Shown in pieces: positions 43,277 through 52,749 of a DNA stretch of 64,000 bases. A program made the position numbers and the translations under genes. Position 1 is the first letter of the stretch; each line of letters opens with the position of its first letter. Under the pieces are notes generated by a model. It was not told the origin of the DNA. It saw nothing but the letters and a program-made list of their open reading frames with translations, and made no database searches. The stretch comes from UMGS692 sp963653425 (GTDB lineage Bacteria > Bacillota > Clostridia > Christensenellales > CAG-314): positions 307,798 to 371,797 of the forward strand of contig CAVJWC010000001.1 in NCBI GenBank assembly GCA_963653425.1, read 5' to 3'.

Positions 43277-44437
43277 TCAGGCTTTCATAGCTTCGAGCGT
43301 TCCTTTGTGAACGATCTTGCCGTCCTTGGTAACGAGAATGGAACTTGCGATTTCGTCGTTCATATCGAGAACGATCTTGCCGTCCTTGGTAAGGTATTTA
43401 AGAAGGTTATAAATGTTATGCGCGAACATCCATGTCGAGCTGGTCGGAAGCATTCCGGGGATATTCTTGATACCTTCGATAACGACGCCGTGTTTAACTT
43501 CTCTTGCTCCCGGAGGAGTGATCTGACAGTTACCGCCCTGATCGATGGAAATATCTACGATACAGCTACCGGGCTTCATGGATTTAACCATATCTTCGGT
43601 AAGAAGGATAGGAGCTACTCTGCCCTGTAAAAGAGCCGAACAGAAAACTATATCCGCGTCGGCAACAGCCTGAGAAATGTTCTTTCTTTCGACTTCAAGC
43701 CATTCGTCGGAAAGTTTGTTTGCGTGTTTTCCGTCGGGAGCTACGCCGATTTCTGCGGGAATACCGTTCTCGACTATCTTAGCGCCGAGAGATTTGGCCT
43801 GTTCGTTGGCTTCGGGACGAATATCAGTGGAATAAACGACAGCGCCGAGAGATTTAGCCGTTGCAACGGCACGAAGACCTGCAACGCCCGTACCGATAAC
43901 GAAAACGTTAGAGGGTTTGATAACGCCGACAGCCGTACCTATGAGAGGCATAAACTTAGCGATGTCGTCGGTAGCCATAATGATACCCTTGTATCCTGCG
44001 CAGGTACTCATGGAACTCAAAGCGTCCATGCTCTGAGCGCGACTGATACGCGGAATACCGTCAAGAGTAAGACCGATAACGCCCTTATCAGCCATCATCT
44101 TTACCATTTTATGATTTACGGGAGAAGCCGGATGAATGAAGGTGATAAGATACTGATCTTTCTTCATAAGCTCGATCTCGTGTTTTTTAAGCTGTTCGTT
44201 ATAAAGAGGTTCTTTGACTTTAAGAATAACGTCGGACTGAGCGTAAACGTCTTCCGCTTTGTCGATCATCTTCGCGCCTGCTTCGGCATACGCGTCGTCA
44301 TGATAGAAAGCGCCGTCGCCGGCTCCTTTTTCAACGAGTACGGTATAACCGTCTGCTACCATCTTTTTAACTGTTTCGGGAGTTGCGGAAACACGGTTTT
44401 CTCCGTGCATTATCTCTTTGGGGATACCAACTATCAT
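43277..44437 (-). CDS. pntAA: NAD(P) transhydrogenase alpha subunit, NAD(H)-binding domain I (PntAA)
   Basis: The soluble 386-residue subunit binds NAD(H). It is related to alanine dehydrogenase: VGIPKEIMHGENRVSATPETV at the N-terminus (read as separate short motifs), the RAQSMDALSS loop that contacts domain III, and the Rossmann motif VFVIGTGVAGLRAVATAKSLGA with the acidic end of strand two (STDIRPEA). The residues of the RQD loop are present. It follows the Lrp-type gene by about 58 bp. Confidence 0.94.
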   Translation of the reverse strand: MIVGIPKEIMHGENRVSATPETVKKMVADGYTVLVEKGAGDGAFYHDDAYAEAGAKMIDKAEDVYAQSDVILKVKEPLYNEQLKKHEIELMKKDQYLITFIHPASPVNHKMVKMMADKGVIGLTLDGIPRISRAQSMDALSSMSTCAGYKGIIMATDDIAKFMPLIGTAVGVIKPSNVFVIGTGVAGLRAVATAKSLGAVVYSTDIRPEANEQAKSLGAKIVENGIPAEIGVAPDGKHANKLSDEWLEVERKNISQAVADADIVFCSALLQGRVAPILLTEDMVKSMKPGSCIVDISIDQGGNCQITPPGAREVKHGVVIEGIKNIPGMLPTSSTWMFAHNIYNLLKYLTKDGKIVLDMNDEIASSILVTKDGKIVHKGTLEAMKA

Positions 44438-44495
44438 TTTCTTTTCCTTCTTTAATAATATTTTATAAAAAGAGCCTCAAGCCCTTTAATAATCT

Positions 44496-44942
44496 TTATT
44501 CGACGGAAACGCCGTGTTCGTTCTTACATACGTTCAGCACGATATTGGTGACGGTCTTACCTACTCCCGCAATGCTCTTGATATAATTAAGAACCTGCTC
44601 CAGAGACTTGGTATTTTCGGTAATGACTTTCAACAGGTAATCGAAACTGCCCGCAATGTAAAAGCACTCGGTAATATCGAGGTTGCGTTTTACCGCGGTT
44701 TCGAATCCTTCGTTATACTTAGGATCTTCTATGGCTACGGTTATAAGCGCCATTATGTCTTTATTGAGTTTCTGCGGATCGAGAACTACCGTATAACCTT
44801 TAATGATACCGCTCGACTCGAGCTTTTTGATTCTGTCGCTCACCGTCGACGCGGAAAGGTTAACGTTTTCCGCTATATCGGACGCGTTGATACGCGCGTT
44901 TTTTCTGAGACATTCAAGTATTTTTACGTCGGTACTGTCCAT
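44496..44942 (-). CDS. Lrp/AsnC-family transcriptional regulator
   Basis: The 148-residue protein has an N-terminal HTH (STDVKILECLRKNARINAS, then ASTVSDRIKKLESSGII) and a C-terminal RAM/AsnC ligand domain with the beta-strand core and GSFDYLLKV. Such proteins sense amino acids. It stands directly before pntAA and could control the transhydrogenase genes in response to amino acid supply. A GATAATTATC palindrome overlaps its own -10 box. Confidence 0.93.
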   Translation of the reverse strand: MDSTDVKILECLRKNARINASDIAENVNLSASTVSDRIKKLESSGIIKGYTVVLDPQKLNKDIMALITVAIEDPKYNEGFETAVKRNLDITECFYIAGSFDYLLKVITENTKSLEQVLNYIKSIAGVGKTVTNIVLNVCKNEHGVSVE

Positions 44943-44971
44943 TTATTCCTTCCTTTCTTCTCTACATGATA

Positions 44972-45000
44972 ATTATCGCACAGCTTCCTTGTTTTGTAAA
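44972..45000 (-). promoter_or_regulatory. sigma-A promoter of the Lrp-type gene (and probably pnt)
   Basis: Minus strand TTTACA (44995-45000), 17 bp, GATAAT (44972-44977). The -10 box is half of a perfect palindrome, GATAATTATC. Confidence 0.75.
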
Positions 45001-45132
45001 GTATTTTTTAATAATTTCCGAATTTTTTTTTGCGAGTTACGGGAAACGCCCGTTTATCTTCGAACGATTTGGTTTACAGCCTGTTCATTCACGGCGCGAA
45101 AACGCTTAAAGCTCCTGTAAAAAAGCATAGAA

Positions 45133-45162
45133 AACGCCCCTGAAGCGATTTTCAGAGGCGTA
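45133..45162 (-). terminator. terminator of the MATE-ligase-APRT transcript
   Basis: ACGCC-CTGAA and TTCAG-GGCGT pair around GCGATT with one mismatch, followed on the minus strand by TTTTC, about 20 bp past the stop of the phosphoribosyltransferase gene. Confidence 0.65.
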
Positions 45163-45182
45163 TAATACCGTTTTTCGTTTGA

Positions 45183-45734
45183 TTACAGAAGAGGAATCTT
45201 ATCCAGATAGATTATATCGTCGCGGTCGGCAGCCTTTCCTTCGGCAAGAACGAAAGCTTTCTTATAGATTTCGCCTCCGCAAAGTCCGACGATTTCTTCA
45301 AGACCGTTAAGGCTGTTACCCGTGCTGATAACGTCGTCGATGATAGCGACTTTCTTGCCTTTTATGAGGTCGGCGTCGTGTTTGGAAATATAAAGTTTCT
45401 GGTGAGCGCCCGTGGTTATGCTGGAATCTATGGTAACTTCCAGTCCGTCCTGCATATAAAGCTTCTTGCTCTTTCTTGCGACCGCGTAATAGTCGTGTCC
45501 GAGTTCTCTTGCGATAACGTGAGAGAGTTGAAGACCTTTGGACTCTGCCGTTAAGATAACTTCGCAACCGTCAAGCTTCTTGGCAAGTTCTTTTCCGCAA
45601 TGTTCGGTAAGTCTCTGATTGCCGTGAAGATTAAAGAAGCAAATCTTAACTCCGCTGGGAAGAGGCAGAACGGGAAGTTCCGCGTCCATACCAGCAATAT
45701 TCATTTTGTAAATTTCGTTTTCCTGTGTGCTCAT
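45183..45734 (-). CDS. apt: adenine phosphoribosyltransferase-like protein
   Basis: This 183-residue type I PRTase salvages a purine base with PRPP to give the nucleotide. The PRPP loop is VAIIDDVISTGNSLNGL, and EVILTAESKGLQLSHVIA matches the APRT pattern before it. Adenine as substrate is the closest match by overall form; xanthine or another base cannot be excluded. It is last of a three-gene transcript, 53 bp after the acyl-CoA ligase. Confidence 0.8.
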   Translation of the reverse strand: MSTQENEIYKMNIAGMDAELPVLPLPSGVKICFFNLHGNQRLTEHCGKELAKKLDGCEVILTAESKGLQLSHVIARELGHDYYAVARKSKKLYMQDGLEVTIDSSITTGAHQKLYISKHDADLIKGKKVAIIDDVISTGNSLNGLEEIVGLCGGEIYKKAFVLAEGKAADRDDIIYLDKIPLL

Positions 45735-45787
45735 TCGTTTTCCTCCAAACGCACAAAATCCCGCGACCGAAAATCCCTTCGGAATAA

Positions 45788-47416
45788 TCAGTCGTCACGA
45801 TTTTCAAAATACTTTATATCTATCTTTCCGACGGGCGTTCTCGGGAACGTCGCCGTAAAAATCACTTTTTCGGGCACCGCGTATCTTATAAGATGTTGCG
45901 ACGCAAATTTTTTGATGGCTTCAGCCGTTTCTTCCGACCTGAGATTCTTATCGCGAAGCTTTACGTAAGCGTAGACGGTCTGAGTGTTCTCGTGACCTTT
46001 AATCTTACCCACTACGCAACACTTTTCAACGTAAGGAAGCATACCTATGACGTTCTCCACTTCGGCGGGGAAAACGTTGACGCCTTTACGCATGATAACG
46101 TGTTTTATTCTCTGCTTGAAGCGGATATATCCGTCGCCGTCAACGACGCCCCAGTCTCCCGATTTTATGAATCTCTTTCCGTCCACGAAAACTTCGGCGT
46201 TTTCAGTGGCTTCGGGATCGTTATAATAGCCGTCCATAAGGATGTCCCCGGCTACGCACAACTCTCCTTCGCTTCCCCGCGGAAGAATCTTTCCGTCCTT
46301 TATAACTTCGACGTCCACTCCGGGAATGGCTTTCCCTACCGTTCCTTCACGGTAAAACTCGGGAACGTTAAGCGCGCACACGGCTACGCATTCCGTCATG
46401 CCGTACCCCGGGAAAAGCACTCTGTCCTTATCGTTACCCGTAACGCATTTATTGAACCTTGCGACCATAGCGTCGGAAACGTTGTCTCCGCCAACGAAAC
46501 AGCGTTTAAGGCTCGAAGCCGAACGGGGATTGAAGCTTTTGACCTTCATAAGCCCGTAGAAGATCGCGGGAACGCCGTTCAGCAAAAAGACTTTATACTT
46601 CTTTATGAGCTTCACCGCTTCTCTCGAACGGAATTTAGGCATAAGAAGCTGAGTCATTCCGAGAGAAGTGGAAAGATGCAGATTCATACACAGTCCGAAA
46701 CCGTGGAAAGACGGCAAAACCGAAAGGCAAACCTTATCGGAAGTGTTTATGCCTTTGCCGAGATATTCCTTTCTCTTTATCAGGCAGTTGAGCGCGTGAT
46801 GAGAAAGCACGATTTTCTTGGGCGTGTCGGTAGTTCCTCCGCTGTGAAGAATACAGCACGGATAGTCGTCGCTTCCTCTGTCAGGATCGGCGCATTCTTC
46901 GCTCTCTTTTATGAGCTTATCGAGGTCGATAAACTCCGCCAGATCGGCTTTACCTTTGGACTTCAAAGCTAACATAAGCTTTTTGATTCCGCCCGCAAAT
47001 TCGCCTATCCTGCAATAGGCAACCCTGACGTCAGAATCGAAAAAGCGTTCGTCACCGCGTAAAAGCACGTTATCGGAAGTCACGAGAAGTTTGCTTCCCG
47101 TTTCTTTCATGGATTCCGCCGACTGTTTTAACGGCGTCAAAGGATGAATTATATCGAGCGTGATATTCTCTGCCGACGCGGCGTAAAACAACACGACGTT
47201 CTGCGGAATATTGGGCAGTTGAAGCGTCATTATATCGCCCTTTTTAAGTCCGAAACTTCTGAGGGCGGTACGAGCCTTCCTTATAAGCGCGTGAAAGCCG
47301 TCCGTACTCACGGTTCTGCCAAGATAAATCAAGGCTTTTTCGGATTTGTAAACGGACTGAGAATCAAGAATAAAACCGTAAACGCTCTGATAAGCGTTAA
47401 CGTCTTCGATTTTCAT
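45788..47416 (-). CDS. AMP-dependent acyl-CoA synthetase/ligase family protein
   Basis: The 542-residue adenylate-forming enzyme activates a carboxylic acid as acyl-AMP, normally then as acyl-CoA. The motifs are the P loop LHSGGTTDTPKKIVLSH, GYGMTE (A5), KSGDWGVVDGDGYIRF (A7), the hinge KQRIKHVIMRKGVNVFPAEVE (A8, split) and the catalytic lysine in TPVGKIDIKYF (A10). The overall form resembles medium/long-chain fatty-acid ligases, but the substrate cannot be read. It lies between the MATE and APRT genes. Confidence 0.88.
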   Translation of the reverse strand: MKIEDVNAYQSVYGFILDSQSVYKSEKALIYLGRTVSTDGFHALIRKARTALRSFGLKKGDIMTLQLPNIPQNVVLFYAASAENITLDIIHPLTPLKQSAESMKETGSKLLVTSDNVLLRGDERFFDSDVRVAYCRIGEFAGGIKKLMLALKSKGKADLAEFIDLDKLIKESEECADPDRGSDDYPCCILHSGGTTDTPKKIVLSHHALNCLIKRKEYLGKGINTSDKVCLSVLPSFHGFGLCMNLHLSTSLGMTQLLMPKFRSREAVKLIKKYKVFLLNGVPAIFYGLMKVKSFNPRSASSLKRCFVGGDNVSDAMVARFNKCVTGNDKDRVLFPGYGMTECVAVCALNVPEFYREGTVGKAIPGVDVEVIKDGKILPRGSEGELCVAGDILMDGYYNDPEATENAEVFVDGKRFIKSGDWGVVDGDGYIRFKQRIKHVIMRKGVNVFPAEVENVIGMLPYVEKCCVVGKIKGHENTQTVYAYVKLRDKNLRSEETAEAIKKFASQHLIRYAVPEKVIFTATFPRTPVGKIDIKYFENRDD

Positions 47417-47461
47417 CTCTCCCCTCCTCGCTTCTCCGCACTTTACAGGGCGAATGTCGTT

Positions 47462-48892
47462 TTACTGTTTATCCCGGTTGCCTTCGCTACCCGAAAGAAC
47501 TTCCATATCTCCTACGACTCTGCTCTTGGTGAGCGAACAGTGCTTATAATAGATAAGCGTAGCCACGCTGCATACAAGCCAGCCCGCGGGATAGCCCAAG
47601 GCTATGGGAAGAACGTTATCGGGAGCGATGTAGTTCGCCATAAGGAACAGATATATCTGTCTGAAAACGACGAACGAACCGAGCATTATAAACATAGGAA
47701 TCTTGCTGTTGCCCGCGCCTCGCAATACGCCCGAGTATACCTGATTTATACAGCAAAGCACATAGAAAGGCGACAGCCATCTCAAAAACAGCGAACCGTA
47801 GTTTATTACTTCGGGATTCTCGTTGAAGAGCATAACGCAATCGGGCGCGAATATTTCGACTATTATAGTAAGAACGACAGTACTTGCCATTGCAAGCATA
47901 AGCGAAATTCTCGCTCCCTTTCTTGCGCGTTCTTCGTCGCCTACGCCGAGGTTCTGACCTACGAAAGTCGTCGCCGCCAAAGCTACCGACTGCATGGGAA
48001 GAAGAATGAATTGGTCAACCTTGGAGTAAGCCGTCCAACCGCCCATACAATAGGTATCGAAGTGGTTGATATAGGACTGAACGAAGATGTTGGAAAAGGA
48101 AGTAATAGCCATCTGCAAGGAAGAAGGAAGACCTACGCTCATAATCTTTTTGAGCATTTCGAAGTCCATCTTCATATCCCTGAAAGAGAAACGCACGCTG
48201 CTCTTTGCTCTCATCAGCGAGATCATTACCAGAACAGCCGAAACGAACTGAGCTATAATCGTAGCGTACGCGACGCCTTCGACGCCCATTCCGAAAACGA
48301 GAACGAACACGAGGTCGAGAACGGTATTGAGAACCGCGGAAACGACGAGATAGAGGAAAGGTCTCTTGGAATCGCCTACCGCTCTTAAAATACCCGCGCC
48401 GATGTTATATATCATCAGTCCCGAAACGCCCGCGAAGTAAATGGTAAGATAACTTTTAGCGTCGTTAAAAACGGCGTTACCCGGTTTGATGTCCATCATT
48501 CCGAGCGCGAATGGAGTCAAAAGCACGCCGAGAACGGTAAAAATCACGGCTAAAACTACCGTCAGGAATATAGCGGTATGTACGGTCTTTTTAACGTTTT
48601 CGTTTTGTTTTGCGCCGTAATACTGGGAAACGACCACGCCCGCTCCGCTCGAAAGTCCTAAAAACAGACCTATAAGCGTATTGATAATGGGGCCTACGTT
48701 TCCTACCGCGGCAAAAGCCTCGTCGCTTACGAATTGTCCTACGACGATCGTATCGACCATATTGTAAAACTGCTGGAATAAATTGCCCGCAAGCAGCGGT
48801 AAAGAAAAGATGACTATATGACGGAGAATGTTACCCTGCGTCATGTCTACGTCTTTTCTCTTACTTTTGATTGCAACCTCACCCTTTGACAT
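47462..48892 (-). CDS. MATE-family efflux transporter
   Basis: This 476-residue membrane protein has 12 TM helices arranged as two six-helix bundles. The family start is MTQGNILRHIVIFSLPLLAGN (split), then FYNMVDTIVVGQFV, and the second half opens with GLPSSLQMAITSFSNIFVQ. It exports cationic or organic compounds using a Na+ or H+ gradient. I choose the ATG at 48892 (MSKGEVAIK) with GGAGGG before it. It leads the transcript with the acyl-CoA ligase (45 bp downstream). Confidence 0.93.
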   Translation of the reverse strand: MSKGEVAIKSKRKDVDMTQGNILRHIVIFSLPLLAGNLFQQFYNMVDTIVVGQFVSDEAFAAVGNVGPIINTLIGLFLGLSSGAGVVVSQYYGAKQNENVKKTVHTAIFLTVVLAVIFTVLGVLLTPFALGMMDIKPGNAVFNDAKSYLTIYFAGVSGLMIYNIGAGILRAVGDSKRPFLYLVVSAVLNTVLDLVFVLVFGMGVEGVAYATIIAQFVSAVLVMISLMRAKSSVRFSFRDMKMDFEMLKKIMSVGLPSSLQMAITSFSNIFVQSYINHFDTYCMGGWTAYSKVDQFILLPMQSVALAATTFVGQNLGVGDEERARKGARISLMLAMASTVVLTIIVEIFAPDCVMLFNENPEVINYGSLFLRWLSPFYVLCCINQVYSGVLRGAGNSKIPMFIMLGSFVVFRQIYLFLMANYIAPDNVLPIALGYPAGWLVCSVATLIYYKHCSLTKSRVVGDMEVLSGSEGNRDKQ

Positions 48893-48940
48893 CGAAACCC
48901 TCCGAAAGCAAAGCCGCAAAGACAGCGGCACACAGCAAGT

Positions 48941-48969
48941 ATCCTACCACAAACGCGGAAAAAAGTCAA
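48941..48969 (-). promoter_or_regulatory. sigma-A promoter of the MATE transcript
   Basis: Minus strand TTGACT (48964-48969), 17 bp, TAGGAT (48941-48946). Confidence 0.75.
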
Positions 48970-49052
48970 CGCAAAACACTACCTAATCGAAAACAACTTG
49001 TACGGTTTTTTACTAAATCGATAAACTCAAACCTATGTGATAAACCGATAAA

Positions 49053-50417
49053 TCAAACCACTCCGTTAAGCGTGACGTATATCGAATAAACGTCGTTCTC
49101 GAAATGGACGGTACAGTCGCCGTCGTACTTCTCCGCAATGGCGCGGATACTCTTAAGTCCAAGTCCTCCGTTTTCCTTGGTGGTAAGAAAATCTCCGTTG
49201 ACGTCCCGTCTGATTTTTCCGTAAAACAGGTTCTTTTCCATCATAATAACCGAATCTCCTATACATTTACAGGAAACTTCGATTTCATTGGTCTGTCTTT
49301 CGTCTTTGTCTTCGGAAACGGCTCTTAAAGCGTTCTCTAAAATGTTGCCCCATATAACGGTAAACTCGGTTACGTCGATTTTAATATCCTTTGGCAAATC
49401 GAGCCTGAAAACGATACGGACGCCCGCGTTTTCGGCTTTATAAAGATAATGGGAAAAGATTATGTTGAGTTCGTCGTTACTGCAAAGCTTTCTGACTTCA
49501 CTGCTCTCCAAGCCTTCCATTATAGAACCGAGATACTTTTCAACGCCCTCTTTGTCGCCCGCAGAGTTAAGGGCGTGAAGTACGGTTACGTGATGTTTTA
49601 CGTCGTGGCGAAGAATACGGGCTTTGTTGAGGCTGTCGTTAAGGAGCAGGAAATAGTGCTTTTCCATACCTATGAACTGATCTATAAGTTCGAGTTCGCG
49701 CTTGGTTTCCGTTCTGTCGGTGGTCATAATGATATATCTGCCGACGAAGAAGTAAGCCGCGACTCCGAAAATCGACCACAAAGTAAAGGCAAGCTGAGAA
49801 GAACCTTGTATGGGAATTACTGTGTTTTTCACGAACAAAGCCACCAGAAGCATGGTGTATATAAGCGGAAAGAGCGTCAGGATATACCACACGTCTTCGC
49901 GCGGAGGTTTCTTTGCGATAAAGAAAACGCTTTTTACAAGGAAATAGTAAAGAAAAACGGTAAGCGCGCAGGTTACCGCACGCACGAGTAAAGGCAAAAA
50001 GCCCAACGTAAAAAACTCTTCTCCGAAAATGGTACAGGAGAGAGTCTGAGAAATACCGAGAAAGATAACTTCCGTGAAGGCAGACGAAACGAAGACGAAA
50101 ATCTTCTTTGCCAAGTTGTCGGAAAAGAAACCTAATACGGGAATTATCATTGCGAGATAAAAAGCGTAAGAGTAATAATTTCTGTACTCGGCGAGCTTCT
50201 GTACGAGCGCGGAAACTACCGAAACTCCTATCGCCCACAAAAAGAACACGGCGTAAGTGGTTTTCGAGTCGTACTTCTTTTTAAGAAACAACATGCAACA
50301 CGCCAAAATTACGCAGCAGCTTAAAAGCTCGTAAAGAAAAACCGTTACGACGCTCACGTTCTTTATGGCTTCCGTCTGTAATTCTTCGCTCGCCAAGGCA
50401 AGCAGTGCGTTATGCAA
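49053..50417 (-). CDS. GHKL-type (AgrC-like) sensor histidine kinase
   Basis: The 454-residue protein has six or seven TM helices (about 25-225), a linker helix with the phospho-acceptor region RILRHDVKHHVTVLHAL, and a C-terminal HATPase_c_5 domain with N box WGNILENALRAVSE and G box NGGLGLKSIRAIAEKY. This is the architecture of AgrC/ComD peptide sensors. The start codon is TTG at 50417, 10 bp after GGGGAG. No LytTR response regulator or signal-peptide gene is nearby. It follows a Clp ATPase gene by 130 bp. Confidence 0.88.
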   Translation of the reverse strand: MHNALLALASEELQTEAIKNVSVVTVFLYELLSCCVILACCMLFLKKKYDSKTTYAVFFLWAIGVSVVSALVQKLAEYRNYYSYAFYLAMIIPVLGFFSDNLAKKIFVFVSSAFTEVIFLGISQTLSCTIFGEEFFTLGFLPLLVRAVTCALTVFLYYFLVKSVFFIAKKPPREDVWYILTLFPLIYTMLLVALFVKNTVIPIQGSSQLAFTLWSIFGVAAYFFVGRYIIMTTDRTETKRELELIDQFIGMEKHYFLLLNDSLNKARILRHDVKHHVTVLHALNSAGDKEGVEKYLGSIMEGLESSEVRKLCSNDELNIIFSHYLYKAENAGVRIVFRLDLPKDIKIDVTEFTVIWGNILENALRAVSEDKDERQTNEIEVSCKCIGDSVIMMEKNLFYGKIRRDVNGDFLTTKENGGLGLKSIRAIAEKYDGDCTVHFENDVYSIYVTLNGVV

Positions 50418-50549
50418 AACTTTTCATCTCCCCTTTTCCCTTTTTATGCTCGGCGAAAGCTTTTCGTTACTTTTAAGCTTACCGCGCCAAGCTCGGTTTT
50501 CCTTTATCCGCACAAAGTCCGCTATGAACTTCCCTAAGAAAAACCCGTT

Positions 50550-52745
50550 TTATTCGACAGGAAAGTCCACTTCGTATTTAAGACCTTCGCCTTCTCTGAA
50601 ATAAACGACGACTCTGTCGCCTTTAACGATTTCGCCTTTCAGAATACCGTCCGACAACGGACCTTCGAGTTCGGACTGGATAATTCTCTTTATAGGTCTT
50701 GCTCCCATACGAGCGCGACAGGCTTTTTCGGCTATATATTTTACCGCGCTTTCTGCGTAGGCAAAACCTATGGACTTTTCGTTAAGCCGTTGTCTGAGGT
50801 TTTCCAGCATATTGCGGGTTATAACCGAGCAGTCTTCCACCGAAAGCCGACTGAACAGAATCACGTCGTCGAGACGATTGAGTAATTCCGTTTTGAAAAA
50901 GCCCGAAAGACTTTGGGTTATCTCTTCGCGCGAAAAACTATTTCCGCTCCGGGCAAGGTCGGAACCAAGATTCGTGGTAAGAAGAATAAGACAGTTTCTG
51001 AAACTTACTTCTCTGCCTTTGCTGTCTGTAAGTCTGCCTTCGTCAAGCACCTGCAGAAGAAGGTTCATAACGTCGGGATGGGCTTTTTCGGCTTCGTCGA
51101 AAAGAACCACGCTGTAAGGTTTGCGTCTTACCGCTTCGGTGAGTTTTCCTCCGCCGTCGTCGTAACCCACGTATCCCGGGGGCGCGCCGATAAGTTTGGA
51201 AACGCTCTGAGTTTCCATATATTCGCTCATATCTATGCGGATAAGCGAAGCTTCTTCCCCGAACATAACGCTTTGAAGAGCTTTGGCAAGTTCGGTTTTG
51301 CCTACGCCCGTAGGTCCGCAGAACATAAAACTTCCTATAGGTTTCCACGGATCGCGAAGTCCCGCGCGGTTTCTTCTGAGGCACGCCGAAACCGCAGAAA
51401 TCGCTTCGTCCTGTCCGATTATCCTGCGTCTGAGTTCGGTTTCAAGCGAAAAGAGCTTATCCGTTTCGCTTTTGGTGAGCTGTTCCATGGGAATGCCCGT
51501 TATCTTTTCGACGAGAAGCGCAATGGTTTCTCCGTCCACTCTTCTGCAACCGCCGTGCATTCTCACGCCCGAACCGGCTTCGTCGATAAGGTCAATGGCT
51601 TTATCGGGAAGGAATCTGTCGGGAATATATCTGTCCGAAAGAGCAGCCGCCGTAAAAAGAGCGTCGTCGGTGATTTCCACGCCGTGATGGTCTTCGTATT
51701 TGCTTCGTATGCCCTTGAGAATCTTTACCGTTTCCTCTACGGAAGGTTCGTTTACTGTAATCTGCTGAAAACGCCTTGCAAGCGCGCCGTCTTTTTCTAT
51801 AAATTTCCTGTATTCGTCGAAAGTCGTCGCTCCTATGAGTTGAAGTCCGCCTCTTGCAAGCACGGGTTTAAGCATACCGAGAGCGTCCATTTTTCCTTCT
51901 CCGGAAGCTCCCGCTCCAACGAGATTATGAATTTCGTCTATAAACAGAATGGTGTCGTTTCTTTGACTTAACCGCGATATAATCTTTTTCAGACGTTCTT
52001 CGAAGTCGCCTCTGTATCTCGAACCCGCAAGCAAAGACGCCGAATCGAGCGAAAAAACGCGCTTACCAGCGATTTCGGGCGGAACTCTTCCCCAAGCTAT
52101 GGAAAGCGCAAGCCCTTCGGCTATTGCCGATTTGCCCACGCCCGCTTCGCCTATAAGCATGGCGTTGTTTTTCGTTCTTCTCGCAAGAATCTCGATAAGT
52201 CTTTCCGTTTCTTCCTCTCTTCCTATAACTTCGTCTATCTTGCCTTCTCTTGCAAGCTCCGTTAAATCCGTTCCGAAATCCGAAAGAACGTCTTCGTCTT
52301 CGCTCTGCACCCGAGGCGGAAGGTTTTCGTTTTTGGAAACCAGCGAATCCAGATCTCTTTTAAGAGCGTCAGAAAGTGCGTCGGTATCAACGCCCCCTCT
52401 CGTGAGCATACCTACGCCGTAAGAATCTTTCATTTTAAGTATGCAGATAAGGATATGGTGAGCCGTAACCACGCAGTTATCGCCCCCGGCAAGCCTTAAA
52501 GCTTCCTGAAAGGCTTTCCATACGCGTTCGGAAAAAACGATTTCTCCGCCTGCGGAACCCGCAGACACGCTCAGCATACTGCTCCTGACTCCGTAATCGG
52601 TCATTATACGCGCGGTTCTTCCGCCCGAAAACAGCATTCCCAGAATGATATGTTCCGTTCCTATTTCCGTGCTGCCGTGTCTGTTACCGATTTCCGCCGC
52701 GCATTCCATACCTCTGCGGGCTTCGGAATTAAGATTAACGTCCAT
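50550..52745 (-). CDS. ClpA/ClpC-like AAA+ ATPase lacking a middle domain
   Basis: The 731-residue unfoldase has a Clp N domain (about 1-140), AAA1 with Walker A GEAGVGKSA (199-207) and Walker B ILFIDEIH, and AAA2 with GPTGVGKTE (478-486), VVLFDEAEKAHPD and the D2-small domain. Only about 10 residues separate AAA1 from AAA2, so the coiled-coil/UVR middle domain of ClpC and ClpB is missing. I see no [LIV]G[FL] ClpP-docking tripeptide in the AAA2 loop (TTNLGSDLARSGNSFSRE). It may work without ClpP. It lies 4 bp after the HD gene. Confidence 0.88.
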   Translation of the reverse strand: MDVNLNSEARRGMECAAEIGNRHGSTEIGTEHIILGMLFSGGRTARIMTDYGVRSSMLSVSAGSAGGEIVFSERVWKAFQEALRLAGGDNCVVTAHHILICILKMKDSYGVGMLTRGGVDTDALSDALKRDLDSLVSKNENLPPRVQSEDEDVLSDFGTDLTELAREGKIDEVIGREEETERLIEILARRTKNNAMLIGEAGVGKSAIAEGLALSIAWGRVPPEIAGKRVFSLDSASLLAGSRYRGDFEERLKKIISRLSQRNDTILFIDEIHNLVGAGASGEGKMDALGMLKPVLARGGLQLIGATTFDEYRKFIEKDGALARRFQQITVNEPSVEETVKILKGIRSKYEDHHGVEITDDALFTAAALSDRYIPDRFLPDKAIDLIDEAGSGVRMHGGCRRVDGETIALLVEKITGIPMEQLTKSETDKLFSLETELRRRIIGQDEAISAVSACLRRNRAGLRDPWKPIGSFMFCGPTGVGKTELAKALQSVMFGEEASLIRIDMSEYMETQSVSKLIGAPPGYVGYDDGGGKLTEAVRRKPYSVVLFDEAEKAHPDVMNLLLQVLDEGRLTDSKGREVSFRNCLILLTTNLGSDLARSGNSFSREEITQSLSGFFKTELLNRLDDVILFSRLSVEDCSVITRNMLENLRQRLNEKSIGFAYAESAVKYIAEKACRARMGARPIKRIIQSELEGPLSDGILKGEIVKGDRVVVYFREGEGLKYEVDFPVE

Positions 52746-52749
52746 TGAG

